From Rosa chinensis (Eukaryota > Streptophyta > Magnoliopsida > Rosales > Rosaceae): 64,000 bases of DNA. The first letter of the stretch is position 1. Each line of letters opens with the position of its first letter. The DNA lies in contig NC_037094.1 in NCBI RefSeq assembly GCF_002994745.2, forward strand, positions 65,006,989 through 65,070,988, read 5' to 3'. The position numbers were made by a program, and so were the translations under genes. Below, one piece after another: positions 42,030 through 51,710 of the stretch. The notes under the pieces were generated by a model. It was not told the DNA's origin and did not search any database. It saw nothing but the letters and a program-made list of their open reading frames with translations.

Positions 42030-43390
42030 CATGAATAAACTTACAGTTTTCTTACAAATGAAAAACTTACAGAATATGCACTACACATGCAGACAAACAC
42101 CAATAAGATTACACAAGATTGCGTATCTTCTCAACTACACACTTTGTGACAATAAAAGTTTGCACACTAAACCAATGTAGGCACTGGTAGAAGCAAAAAA
42201 TAACACATCATACTTCAATCTCTACTGTACCATAAGATAAAAAAGGACAAGCGGTGGAATAAAGCAAGAAGACCAAGTGGTGGTGTTCCAAACTTGCAGC
42301 AACAAAGTCATCTCCTTGTGGTCATGTCTTTTGTTGACAAGTTTTGGCGGTGGAAAGTGATCAAGACACATGAAGACAAAACTTCATATATAATTAAGCC
42401 CTACTCTATAAACTATAGCATGCTGCAGCTTCATTTTGAAATGGGAATTAAATGGAAAAATGACAAGAGCCAATGTCCATATCATTGGAAAAGAAACATA
42501 AAGCATACAATGGAGTTGGTGATGCAGTTAAATATGCTTAATTGAAGCGTGTTGTGTTCGGGCAATTTCAATTGGTGTCACAATAACAAATGTAGAAAGG
42601 AAACATTATATTATATTAAGCTGTGTCTACCTTTTTGTGTTCTGTAGAGGGAAGAATTAACATCAAGAAGGGTTTTGTTAGAACTTAGATAGCAGAATTG
42701 CATACCTAGCTTCCCTTGGTGTTAAAGGTTTAATCTTTCCGTCCCTAATTTATATCAAACAGCTAAAACTCCAAACTAACCACAGTAATATATATATCTA
42801 AATGCAACATAAAACATTATAATCTGTAAAGTAAAAGAGCAAGTCTCTCTCTTTCACTCTCAGTTCCATAGCAACATACCTTTTTTTTTTTTGCAGTAGC
42901 CATATCTCTCATTTGCTTCAACTCCAATTCTTCGTTGTCAGCTTGCATTCTTATAGCACTCTTACGATGAATTGGAAACAACCCCAGTTAGAAAATAGAC
43001 AAGAAAAATTATATAAGAAGAGAAACCCAGTAACCAGAACATAAAAAAGGTTGAGAATTTACTTATAAAATGGTGGAATCTGTAAGTGGTTCTTTTGGTT
43101 TTGAAGAAGAGCTTGAAAAATGGTTTGTTTCTTATGGTAATTTGGTGGGTTTTTGTTTTTGAAAACTAGAGCACGAAATGGTGTGAGTATTTAGAGACGG
43201 AAATCCCAGAGCTTCCATTGGAGTGAGAGAATGAGAGTAAGAGTGAGAAATGGTGTGAGTATCAAGCATTTTTCATAAGATCAATCAAAGCAGCTGCAAG
43301 AAAAAGATGGTAATAAACTACTAGAATGTTGTACATAACTGGAGAGATTCTGAGAATGTTTGATGACATGGAAAAGACCATCAAAATTAA
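42030..43390. other. CACTA-B interior without assigned gene
   Basis: One exon-like minus-strand block at 42970-42883 reads IHRKSAIRMQADNEELELKQ and then MRDMATAK, ending in an A-run; family unknown. The remainder is AT-rich, with (AT)n near 42790. Confidence 0.4.
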
Positions 43391-43644
43391 CTTACCATTC
43401 ATGTAATTTTACGGACCAAAGTAATCCAAGTCTCCTGTCAGAGTCTCCAATCCTAGCATTGAAGAAGGTATGGCTCCAATAGGCCTATAAAATCTGCAAC
43501 CACTTCAAAAAACAAACAAATAAGGACTCAAATGTCACTCCACTTTACGGAAAATAGTCATAATTGGCAGTACAATATCAGGAAATACAACTACAAAAAA
43601 TGGAATAATTACACCAATACTTTACAAGAAAGTAATATACATAC

Positions 43645-46480
43645 TGTGACGTCCCGAACCCGAATTCACCGGGTTACTAGTCATTTGGATGGTAAACAAC
43701 TTTTACTGTCACTTTTACTGTCGTTTCAATGCTTTTAGGGGGCCCTAAAAGTTGACTTTTTGTTCGGGTCAAAATTTGAGAAAATTTCCTTCATGAAAGT
43801 TGTAGAGGACGTTAAACCGAGCGCGTGCATATGTGGTGCGTAAAAATTGGACTTAGTATGTGAGAGTTATGGCCAAAAATGAAGAATTTACTGTTCATGG
43901 TAAGTTGTATATATATATGGAAATTACTGTTGGTAGATTTCCATTTTTGGAAAATCTACCTAGCCCCCGGTAACTTTCTCTTCTCTCTCCCCGACCCTTC
44001 CTCCCTTTCGGCCCGATCTCTTCCCCCTCCGATTTCTTCCTCCTCCGGCCGACCCAGAAAGTAATCCGGCCACCCCCAAGCTCGGTTTCTTCCCCTTATC
44101 ACGTCTATGGAGGTATATTACGGTGATTTGGCCGGAGAAGCTCGATTTGGAGCGGAGGAAGCTACGGTGGCAGTTGGCCATTTTTGCCGATTTCCGACGA
44201 TTCCGGCCACCTCTGGTCACCATTTTGCCGTCGAAGGTTTGGTTTTCCACGGAGATCATTTCGCCCCTAGCCTCGAATCAAGATTTGAAGTGTAGAGGCA
44301 GAATTGAAAATCTAGGGTTCTTGATTTTCTGGGTTTTCTTCACCGGTTGAATTCGACTGTTTAAAGGTAAAATTGGGATGTGTTGTAGTTGAGAAAATTG
44401 ATCAGTGTGTTGTGTAGGTGCTGCTGTCAAAATATGGTGGCCATCGGAGGTGGTTGCCGCCTGCGCGTGGGTCCCACGCGCCGCCACTGTGGGTGGCGCG
44501 TGGAGGCGTGTTGGGCTGTGTTTTAATTCCAGTTTTTAGCCCATTAAATCCTATAAATATTGTAGAGCTTATATATGAAATTTGGTGAATTTTGGAGAAG
44601 CTTGGAATTAATTATGAATTTTTGAAGTTTAGGGTTTCGATTATCGAATTACGAGAATCCGGCCGTCGGATATCTCTCGGTTCTGCCTTGGAACCTTTAA
44701 ATTAACGAAATGGTATTAGTGGTATAATTTGGGTTGCATCCGAGGAGAAGTAGAGATGTAATTATGAGGATTTGGTTTTGAGAATCGTATTTAATTGTTG
44801 AATAGTTATTCACGGAATATAATTGTGTACAGGGCGATGTACCGAGCTATTGCTCGACGAAGGAACTCGTATGCATGGTCGCCTAAATAGTACTGTGAGT
44901 GGACATTTGTTTTTAAATTAATTCCGCATGCAGTATTATTATTATTTTCTTCCAATTGAGATTTAATTATGTTTTGAATATTTGAGATTTAGTTTATCGA
45001 GATTTATTTATAGATTACAAGATTAGTATTGAAATTTCCTTCCCGAGGGCTTTTAGTAGATTTTTGAGATAGTCATTCATGAGTTATTGAATTGAGGAAT
45101 GATTTTCGGGAAGTGACTGATTCAGAAAATATTATGAGAATTTTGGATTTCGAATATCGGTTTTTATGAGGATTCACGAGTACGAATGTTTCATCGAATA
45201 TTTGAGCATGATTGATTTATCGAGATTTATTGAGCTTTGAGCTCCGTACTTATCAGCTTTGAAGTTAGATTGAGTTTTCTTCCGAAAGCATTTATTGATT
45301 TACAGAGTATTTGATTTTATGCTTTCGAGGATTTATTGAGATATTGAGGTTTGATTTAGTGAGTTAATCCTGAGTTATGCTTTCGGTGAATTATTATTGA
45401 TTTATTGAAGTAATACCGAGTTTCTTTCCGAAAGCAAGTAATTGAAAGAGGTTATTTTCAGTTTCTTGAGGAGGCTATTCAGTTTATTGAGGAGGCCAGT
45501 TTTGGCGCATGCGTATCTTACCTAGTTGGCAGTCCCTTCTAGGTAATGGTCTGGTTGGCAGTCCCTTCCAGACTACAGCTCGGTTGGCAGTCCCATCCGA
45601 TGCGTCACCTGGTTGGCAGTTCCTTCCAGATGACATGAGGTAGTTGGTCGGCAGTCCCGTCTACTACATGTGGTTAGTCGGCAGTCCCGTCTACTACATG
45701 TGGCTAGTTGGCAGTCCCATCTATCCACCGCCTCCTATTCCGGTTGGCAGTCCCTTCCGATGCGTCATCTGGGTGGCAGTCCCTCCTAGATGGCATGAGA
45801 TGACTAGACAGCAGTCCTTTCTAGTCATCAAACGAGCCTCATGAAAATCATGTTTTTATAAGGATTGAGGATGAGATTTTAAGAGACTTCAAGATGTTCT
45901 TGTTACGTGATTGAGATTTCAGTAAAGAGGATGATTAAGAGTGTGTTCAAGATTGTTACTGCATGCGAGGTTTTAGAGAATAACTTGGGAAAGCATTAAG
46001 TTTTACTTATTCATTTGAAATTACTTATTTTTCGTCCACTCACTCTAACGGATTTTAAATGTTTTCCCCTGGGCCCTTCGGTTTTAAATGCCCAGTTTGC
46101 AGGCCAGTTTAGCTTGAGGTCGAGCGTACTTGGGGTTGAGGCATAGCTGTCATAGCTTCCGCATTATAAAAGTATTGGTCGTTTATCTTGTATTCTACCT
46201 TCTTGTACGCCTGAGAAATAGATTGCTCTGATATCTCTTGAGATTAATATTCTTAAGTTTCAGAATTGTTTTGTGATATGAGAGATGTTGTGATATAGGG
46301 AGCAGGGTGGCTCCAGGAGAATAAGGATGGATGATTTAGAAGTCTAATTGTTTGTTTACAGGTTTTGGGTTGTCCATTTTTAGGGGAAGTTCTGTCAAAT
46401 TTTTTGGTAGAATTTCTTCTAAGGTGGGCCCCGCAGGGCCTTTTCGGATTTCAGGGTGAAATCCGGGGCGGGTCCTGTCA
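43645..46480 (+). repeat. Large solo LTR, gypsy-type, in CACTA-B
   Basis: 2836 bp from TGTGACGTCCC to GGGTCCTGTCA with the 5-bp TSD CATAC (43640-43644; 46481-46485). The same family occurs inverted at 59427-62070 (shared ends, shared GTCAAAATTTGAGAAAATTT and GTGCATATGTGGTGCGTAAA segments). The frames inside (43960-44487) are Arg/Gly-rich and not recognised. Size suggests the long LTRs of chromovirus Tekay/Del-like gypsy elements; that assignment is inference. Contains the hairpin array at 45518-45829. Confidence 0.9.
45518..45829 (+). repeat. Array of ten short hairpins with constant loop and variable stems
   Basis: Ten units share a loop-like core TTGGCAGTCCCTT, each flanked by arms that pair with each other but differ between units. 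Examples: TTACCTAG/CTAGGTAA (45518/45539), GTCTGG/CCAGAC (45549/45568), TCACCTGG/CCAGATGA (45605/45626), CATCT/AGATG (about 45766/45787) and GATGACTAG/CTAGTCATC (45799/45821). Spacing is about 30-36 bp. The array lies in the second half of the solo LTR. Confidence 0.88.
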
Positions 46481-46489
46481 CATACTCAA

Positions 46490-46950
46490 CTTTTGTAACG
46501 AAAAGATGCAAGCATTATAATATCTAGGCATAGAACTAAACCCATGGAACACTTTTTGTATTGCACAAAAACTCAATGAAATGTTTCCCAACTGTCCAAC
46601 TAAAGACCATATATATAATAAAACTAATAGTTAAGCACACTGAATACATGAAAGCTGTTTCTCATATATATAAAACAAAGCATCTCAACTAATATGGAGT
46701 TGGTGGTTTCCTTGCATAAAAGAAAGCAACCTCACACAGTAAAGAAGTGATTTTCTGGGACTACAAAATCACAATAACTTGATCTAGCCCATTTAATCCA
46801 TATGCCATCAACCATTAATCACATAACTAGGTTTAATACACAACCGGGATTAACAAAAAATACCCTATTGAATAAAAAAAAAAAAAAACTAAATAGCCAC
46901 AACAATCCATAAAGATTGGTCAAAATTTGTTTAAAAAAGAAAAAAGGACT
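46490..46950. other. CACTA-B interior, intron-like
   Basis: AT-rich, between the solo LTR and the UMP1 middle exon. Nothing further recognised. Confidence 0.4.
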
Positions 46951-47249
46951 CATACCACAAGCCAAGATTCTTCTTTCCATCTCCTTTTGCATCTTCTACG
47001 CCTGAAACCCAGCAAATAAACAAGCTTAAAATCCTAGAGAATCAACCACATATCTTCAATTTGAACAAACCTAGACACATAGAGAAAGAGAAGAGGAAAC
47101 TAGTACCAATTGGTGAGCAAATTCGACTGGGTGAAAGCCATTGAGGTTGCTTTTGACGCTATAAAGACCATAATGGAGCTTATCATTCTGGGTCCCTTCG
47201 ATTTGGTGCTCAATGTTCTTGGGTGCCTCCTCTTCTTTCAGTTAACCAC

Positions 47250-48714
47250 TCGTCAAACCCCCAAATCTAATAACCCTAGCTTTCAGTAGAACGAATGCTC
47301 TTCCAACCTAGACGAAGTAAAACCTGAGCACCAACAATAACAAGCAAGTGGTTATAAACTTGAGCCCAATCGAATGCTCTTGAGCACCAAAAGAACAAAC
47401 TCAATGAACTTCTCCTCAAAATTTAAAACCCGAAGTAGATTTGAGCACCAAAAGAACAAAGACAATGAATAAGTGCAGTGAGATCTCAAATTTAACTCAC
47501 CAATCAAATGGATTTGAGCACCAATCCCTAAACCCGTGAAAACACCCTTTCCTCCTCCTTTAATTCAAACCTAACTCGATTGGTGATAACTCAATCCCTT
47601 TTCAGTAGAACGAAGAATCCCCAAATCAAACCCAACTCTAACCCTAATCGAGTTGAACCCAACTCGATTTATGAGAACCCAACTCAATTTGAGAGAACCC
47701 AATCCCCATTTTCAGCAGAACAAAAAACCCTCAAATTGAACTCTAATCGAGTAGAACCATAATCCAAACTTAAAAGATGGTGAGAAGATGGTGATTTGTG
47801 ATGGCTAAATGTTTTGAGAAGATGGTGAGTAGAGCTCCAGGTTTTGGTCGAAGTGAAGAAAAGCTTGTGGTTTTTCTCTCAGACATGAAAAACAACTAAG
47901 GCTCTAACTTTGTTTAAGTGTGCCCTCAGTTGTCTAAGGCATTAACCCATAACATGGTTTTTTTTTTTTTTTTTTTTTTTTTTAAAGTTAGTAAGACAAC
48001 GTATATATACATTTACGTTGTCTAAATGCTACTTGTGCAATCAAAATGGCGCTTAGGCTAGGCATTTCTCATTCACACAACAGAAATAGTTCATTATGTT
48101 GTAGGAACTTGCAAGCATAATAAACCATTGAAGCTAAATTTGCTCATTTGCGGGGGGGGGGGGGGGGGGGGGGGTATGAATGCCATTTTGGATGAGTCAT
48201 TTCTCCCGCCTAGTGCAAATCACAAACTCATTTCTCCCACCTAGGTTTACCATTTCTCATTCAGACAAAAAAATAAGCCATTCCATTGTAGGAGCTTAAA
48301 TCATGTACCAGCATTTCACTCAAATATTGGCCTTTTTGGGGCTACTCACTCACATTTTGAGGTACTTGTGATTTTCTTCCAAACTTGCACAACGGAAACA
48401 AAAAAATGTGTTGTATGTTATTTTACAACTTACTCTCATACAACATATACAACAATACTGTTGTGCAAGGTGAGTCAAAGTTTCGACCCAAATTTGAGCA
48501 AGGTGAGGGGGAAATTTTTTTTACATTCAGACAACAGACAAATCCTTGAAACTGTTGTACAATAATCTTGGACCCAAAAAAATTGATGTATGACCTCCTT
48601 ATACAACGCCAATCTCATTAAACCTGTTGTGTGAAGCAGTTTCAGTGATCACACAACGAAATTTTTTTTTTCGTTGTCTAAAAAGTGTAGTGTGATGCAG
48701 TTTTTGGCATAGTG
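47250..48714. repeat. CACTA-B right subterminal region with homopolymers
   Basis: 47250-47880 resembles a 5' flank of the captured UMP1 gene with repeats of AACCCAACTCGATT and GAGCACCA. From 47930 the CAGACAACAG / TTGTTGTCTAA motifs begin. A T-run of more than 20 bases (about 47960-47982) and a G-run of about 23 bases (48152-48174) lie inside. Confidence 0.7.
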
Positions 48715-49171
48715 TGACAGGACAAAGCCCCCCAAAGCGAAAAGCATGACTAGTGTAAATGAGCCAAATGTATTGGCAACAGTCAAGCTTCTACCTAATC
48801 CAGCAATGAATCGTAGTAATCCAGTTGATTCATGAGTAGGAGGAGAAGGTATTGCCTAAACAATCTGCATTACACGTTCATGACAATATATGATTTGGGG
48901 TCAGAACCAACATGAAAACAAATGTTAAGGAGAAAGTGATCAACAATTTTGCTTCTAGTATGTTACTTTTACCTTCCAACATTTGGATCAAAGCCAATGA
49001 CATAATAGGTGATAAATACCCAAACACCAACTTTAACACAGGTGAGAGGGATCTTGAGGAGCCATGCCGGAGTGCATATGCCCATGGTGGAAAGAAGAGC
49101 AGCTTTCTGTGCTTATAAAACACTGGAAGCTTGGCTATAGTCATCGAAAGTTCTGCCATTCCATTGAACAT
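48715..49171 (-). pseudogene. Captured PDR/ABCG transporter fragment, 5' part
   Basis: Minus strand from 49171: [20 protein letters not shown] then [15 protein letters not shown] one-base deletion follows, after which [15 protein letters not shown] and [15 protein letters not shown] continue in another frame. After a degraded gap, LLRFIAGLGRSLTVANTFGS and LVMLFALGGFVLS (48840-48720) reach the CACTA-B insertion point. These are successive membrane segments of a full-size PDR-type ABCG exporter. Frame continuity to 38730-39198 is evident once CACTA-B is removed. Confidence 0.9.
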
Positions 49172-49453
49172 GTAGATATCCGATGGCTTTTCTGAAGAAA
49201 TCCAATCATCAATATCAAGGTTTTCATCCGGAACTCTTCTAGCAACATTCCAAGTGCTTATTGTCAGCCTACCTGAAACAATGTGCCCCAGGAAATTCCA
49301 TTAAGAACCAAACTGGTGCTACTTCTAGGCCTAGCATTGCAGGAGGTAGAAAAACATAGACAAACCTCACATCCTTTGTGTTTATGTACTGAGCACGAGT
49401 AGTTTCTGATTTTCCTCTCCTATGTCTTAACTGATAGCCAAAAGAAGGCGGAT
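49172..49453 (-). pseudogene. Captured type I inositol-polyphosphate 5-phosphatase fragment
   Basis: Two minus-strand exons. 49453-49366 encodes RRGKSETTRAQYINTKDVR. A 97-bp GT-AG intron (49365-49269) follows, then 49268-49172 encodes [20 protein letters not shown] and [12 protein letters not shown]. These are the start of the catalytic domain of plant type I inositol-polyphosphate 5-phosphatases. At 49171 the sequence switches, apparently in frame, to the PDR transporter sequence, so two genes are fused here. Catalytic motifs further on are missing. Confidence 0.85.
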
Positions 49454-49459
49454 CTGAAC

Positions 49460-50520
49460 CAATAAATATCATATTTATGTACATTATTAGACAAGAAGAA
49501 TGTAAAAGCACTCCACAATATGATAGAACAAGCAGCTAAATTTTTAAAATTCCCAAGTGGTTTCCTTTTCAAGGAACCCCATCATTTTTAAGGTCCAAGG
49601 TTGCAACAATGATATCACCTTGTAGCCCCCCAAATAAATAAAAAACTAATTGCTTTATCATACAATAGAAATTTTGGATTATAGCACACATTGAACATCT
49701 AGAAATGGTTATTTGAGATCTGATTTGTAAAGTAAAACTGTGCAGCAGAAATGCTAATGCACAAAGCCAAATTTGTAGTGATATAAATCTTTCATACGAA
49801 CTCCAAATGGAGGCAGGCTGGATTCATATGAAAGGTGGGAATGCCTACTTTTGAAGTACTGGCTTCTTGGAGCAAGATTGTACATAAAAAGATACTAAAA
49901 GAAAAGGAACGAACATGACAGTGATACTGTTTTCAGAAATTCCTGCAACAGACCTGTAACTTTGAAAAATCATAACTAATTATAGAAAAATATTTTTTAG
50001 GAGATTCCAAGTCTCAAATACTCTTTAACAAGTCCACTACAAATTCTCAGAAGAAAATAACTTCAAATTATTAACAGAAAATTACAGTTTTACAGAAACA
50101 GGTCGCTGGGTCTGGAAACTGTAGTTTTTGAAATAATTTATACAAGTGTTAGTCCAATTTGATAAGTACATTCAAACTCATATATAGTTTAAGGTCAGAT
50201 ATGAAAAAAGAAAACAACAATGAAATTCACATAGAAACCATAAAAGGTAAATGCAGATATATAACTAAATTAACAATGAAAATAAATAGAAACCAACTAA
50301 ACCTTGACTGAAGGGTTAATCAAATGAACTTTGAGTGTAGCTTAGAAGGACCTCCTTTATTTGGCCTGCTCAATAAAGTAAATGGACATGTCAGACAAAG
50401 AATTCAGGCTTTAGAAGAAAGCTGTACTCTACATACATAAAAAGGTAATAACACGACCCATCTATATTGATCTGTGAGGTTTGGTTTTAATAATCTTGTA
50501 GGTCAGATATCAAGAATTCA
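49460..50520. other. CACTA-A interior, intron-like
   Basis: AT-rich, no conserved reading frame seen on either strand. It separates the PEPCK and 5-phosphatase fragments. Confidence 0.4.
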
Positions 50521-50525
50521 TCTTT

Positions 50526-50770
50526 TTAAAGAACAATGGTCCATAGTATCATCTTTTTACCAGTCTCAAATTTGATAGAATTCCAAATATCTAGTTGCTT
50601 GTCTTTTGACAAATCAATGCACTTAGCATAGCAACCACCTTCAATGTTTGACACATGATTGTCACTGTAGAAGTGCTCGTCTTCTCCAATCAGGTATGTA
50701 TTATGATCTGCAGACAAGAGTTGTTTTCTCAGTTTCTATGACAGATGAGCCACAAGCATCCCTCTTTATG
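50526..50770 (-). pseudogene. Captured PEP carboxykinase (ATP) fragment
   Basis: Minus-strand 50717-50526 encodes [20 protein letters not shown] then [15 protein letters not shown] and DIWNSIKFE, the conserved region just after the P-loop of plant PEPCK. Upstream, KTT of the ATP-binding loop is visible, but the preceding GLSGTG is degraded, and an extra base between TTL and SADH shifts the frame. PEPCK converts oxaloacetate to PEP in the cytosol. This piece is about a tenth of the gene and non-functional. Confidence 0.88.
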
Positions 50771-50895
50771 CATCTTACACTAAAATTCAATGAACCATTT
50801 TCTTATGCTACCCATATAGAACACATCAACTGGATTCAGCTTACAAATCAACGAAATAAATCGAACAATAAAAGAAAAACAAAGAAAAAACTTAC

Positions 50896-51314
50896 CACTC
50901 AATAAGTTTGGCAAAAGTGAGCTCAAAGAGTGTAATCATAAAGTAGAGAATCCAATACGTAAGCCATTGGCGATCATCAGTTGGTGATTTGGTCTCTATA
51001 ACCCGAATTGAGGCATACCTACACAACAACCTAGAATCAGTTAACCAGATTACAGAGGATTTAACATGAACACAGAACAATGCATAAGAAAAAAAAAAGG
51101 ATCAGAATTCATAAAGCTATAATCTTTGAACCAAAACTTACAGTGGCTAAACCAAACTAATCACAGGCCTGCAAGAAACAAACCCCCAAATCAGATTACA
51201 TAACCAAAAAAAGAAAAAAGGTTTTGGTAAAGTGGGTAATAGCAGTTGATACCCAGCAAGAACATCGAAGTTTTTAAGGAGAACTTTGAGGAAACTTCAA
51301 GCACCAAATCCCAT
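50896..51314 (-). pseudogene. Captured HVA22-like gene, first three exons
   Basis: Exon 1 (51314-51256) encodes MGFGA, a stop, then SFLKVLLKNFDVLAG. Exon 2 (about 51175-51143) encodes PVISLV, a stop and PL. Exon 3 (51018-50896) encodes YASIRVIETKSPTDDRQWLT then YWILYFMITLFELTFAKLIE with a GT donor after it. These are the N-terminus and first membrane hairpins of plant HVA22 (TB2/DP1 family) ER-shaping proteins. A purine-rich (GA)n leader (51390-51436) precedes it as in a native 5' UTR. Stops make it a pseudogene. Confidence 0.88.
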
Positions 51315-51385
51315 CTCCGATTTCTGAATGTCAGTAACTGAGAACTGAAACTGAAGGTTCTTTTCCTTCTTTCAGTCCTCCGAGA

Positions 51386-51441
<56 letters not shown>

Positions 51442-51710
51442 CTCGTAGAGGATATTGAGGAAAGGAATCTCTTATGATCTGGAATCTTCGTTATTGGAAT
51501 CTCTGTACCATCACAAGTTAATTAAGAGATTTGTATTACTATAGTTAGTCCTATAATTATGGATAGAATTAGCATCTTTATTGTATAAAACGTTGTAAAT
51601 CATTCTGAATGAATTGAAGTGATTACATATTATTCACACTATCAAATCTCTTTCTAGTATCAGAGCAATCGCTCTTGAGAACCTAGAAATCTACACAAAC
51701 AAAATACCTC

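Larger units (their letters stand above)
43398..47245 (-). pseudogene. Captured UMP1/POMP-like proteasome maturation factor gene, broken
   Basis: Minus-strand pieces in order: 47240-47105 (EEEAPKNIEHQIEGTQNDKL and YGLYSVKSNLNGFHPVE), 46989-46953 (KMQKEMERRIL) and 43500-43400 (RPIGAIPSSMLGLETLTG, then DLDYFG and a stop). They match the N-terminal, middle and C-terminal landmarks of plant UMP1, the short chaperone that assembles the 20S proteasome. The middle exon around the PMxxDxQILSRFQ region is not seen. A solo LTR (43645-46480) sits in what was an intron. Exons contain stops, so no product is expected. Confidence 0.75.
39199..48714. mobile_element. CACTA-B: CACTA element nested in CACTA-A
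   Basis: Ends CACTATGCCAAAATC (39199) and TTTTTGGCATAGTG (48714) are inverted, and the TSD is TGA (39196-39198; 48715-48717). Subterminal regions (39210-39740; 47930-48700) are full of CAGACAACAG / CTGTTGTCTGA motifs in both orientations. The interior minus strand carries UMP1-like and SMC1-like exon fragments plus unrecognised exon-like blocks. No transposase. The insertion splits the captured transporter sequence of CACTA-A, so CACTA-B came later. A solo LTR (43645-46480) is nested in turn. Confidence 0.92.

Noticed and set aside
43960..44259. Arg/Gly-rich minus-strand frame as RNA-binding protein
   Set aside because: It is antisense composition of a CT-rich leader within the LTR.
44107..44350. 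Gly/Phe-rich plus-strand frames inside the solo LTR
   Set aside because: The region lies between TSD-flanked LTR ends; no domain is recognisable and the counterpart in the second LTR is not conserved in frame.
45518..45829. Hairpin array as plain tandem satellite
   Set aside because: The arms differ among units while remaining complementary within each, which a simple satellite does not explain.
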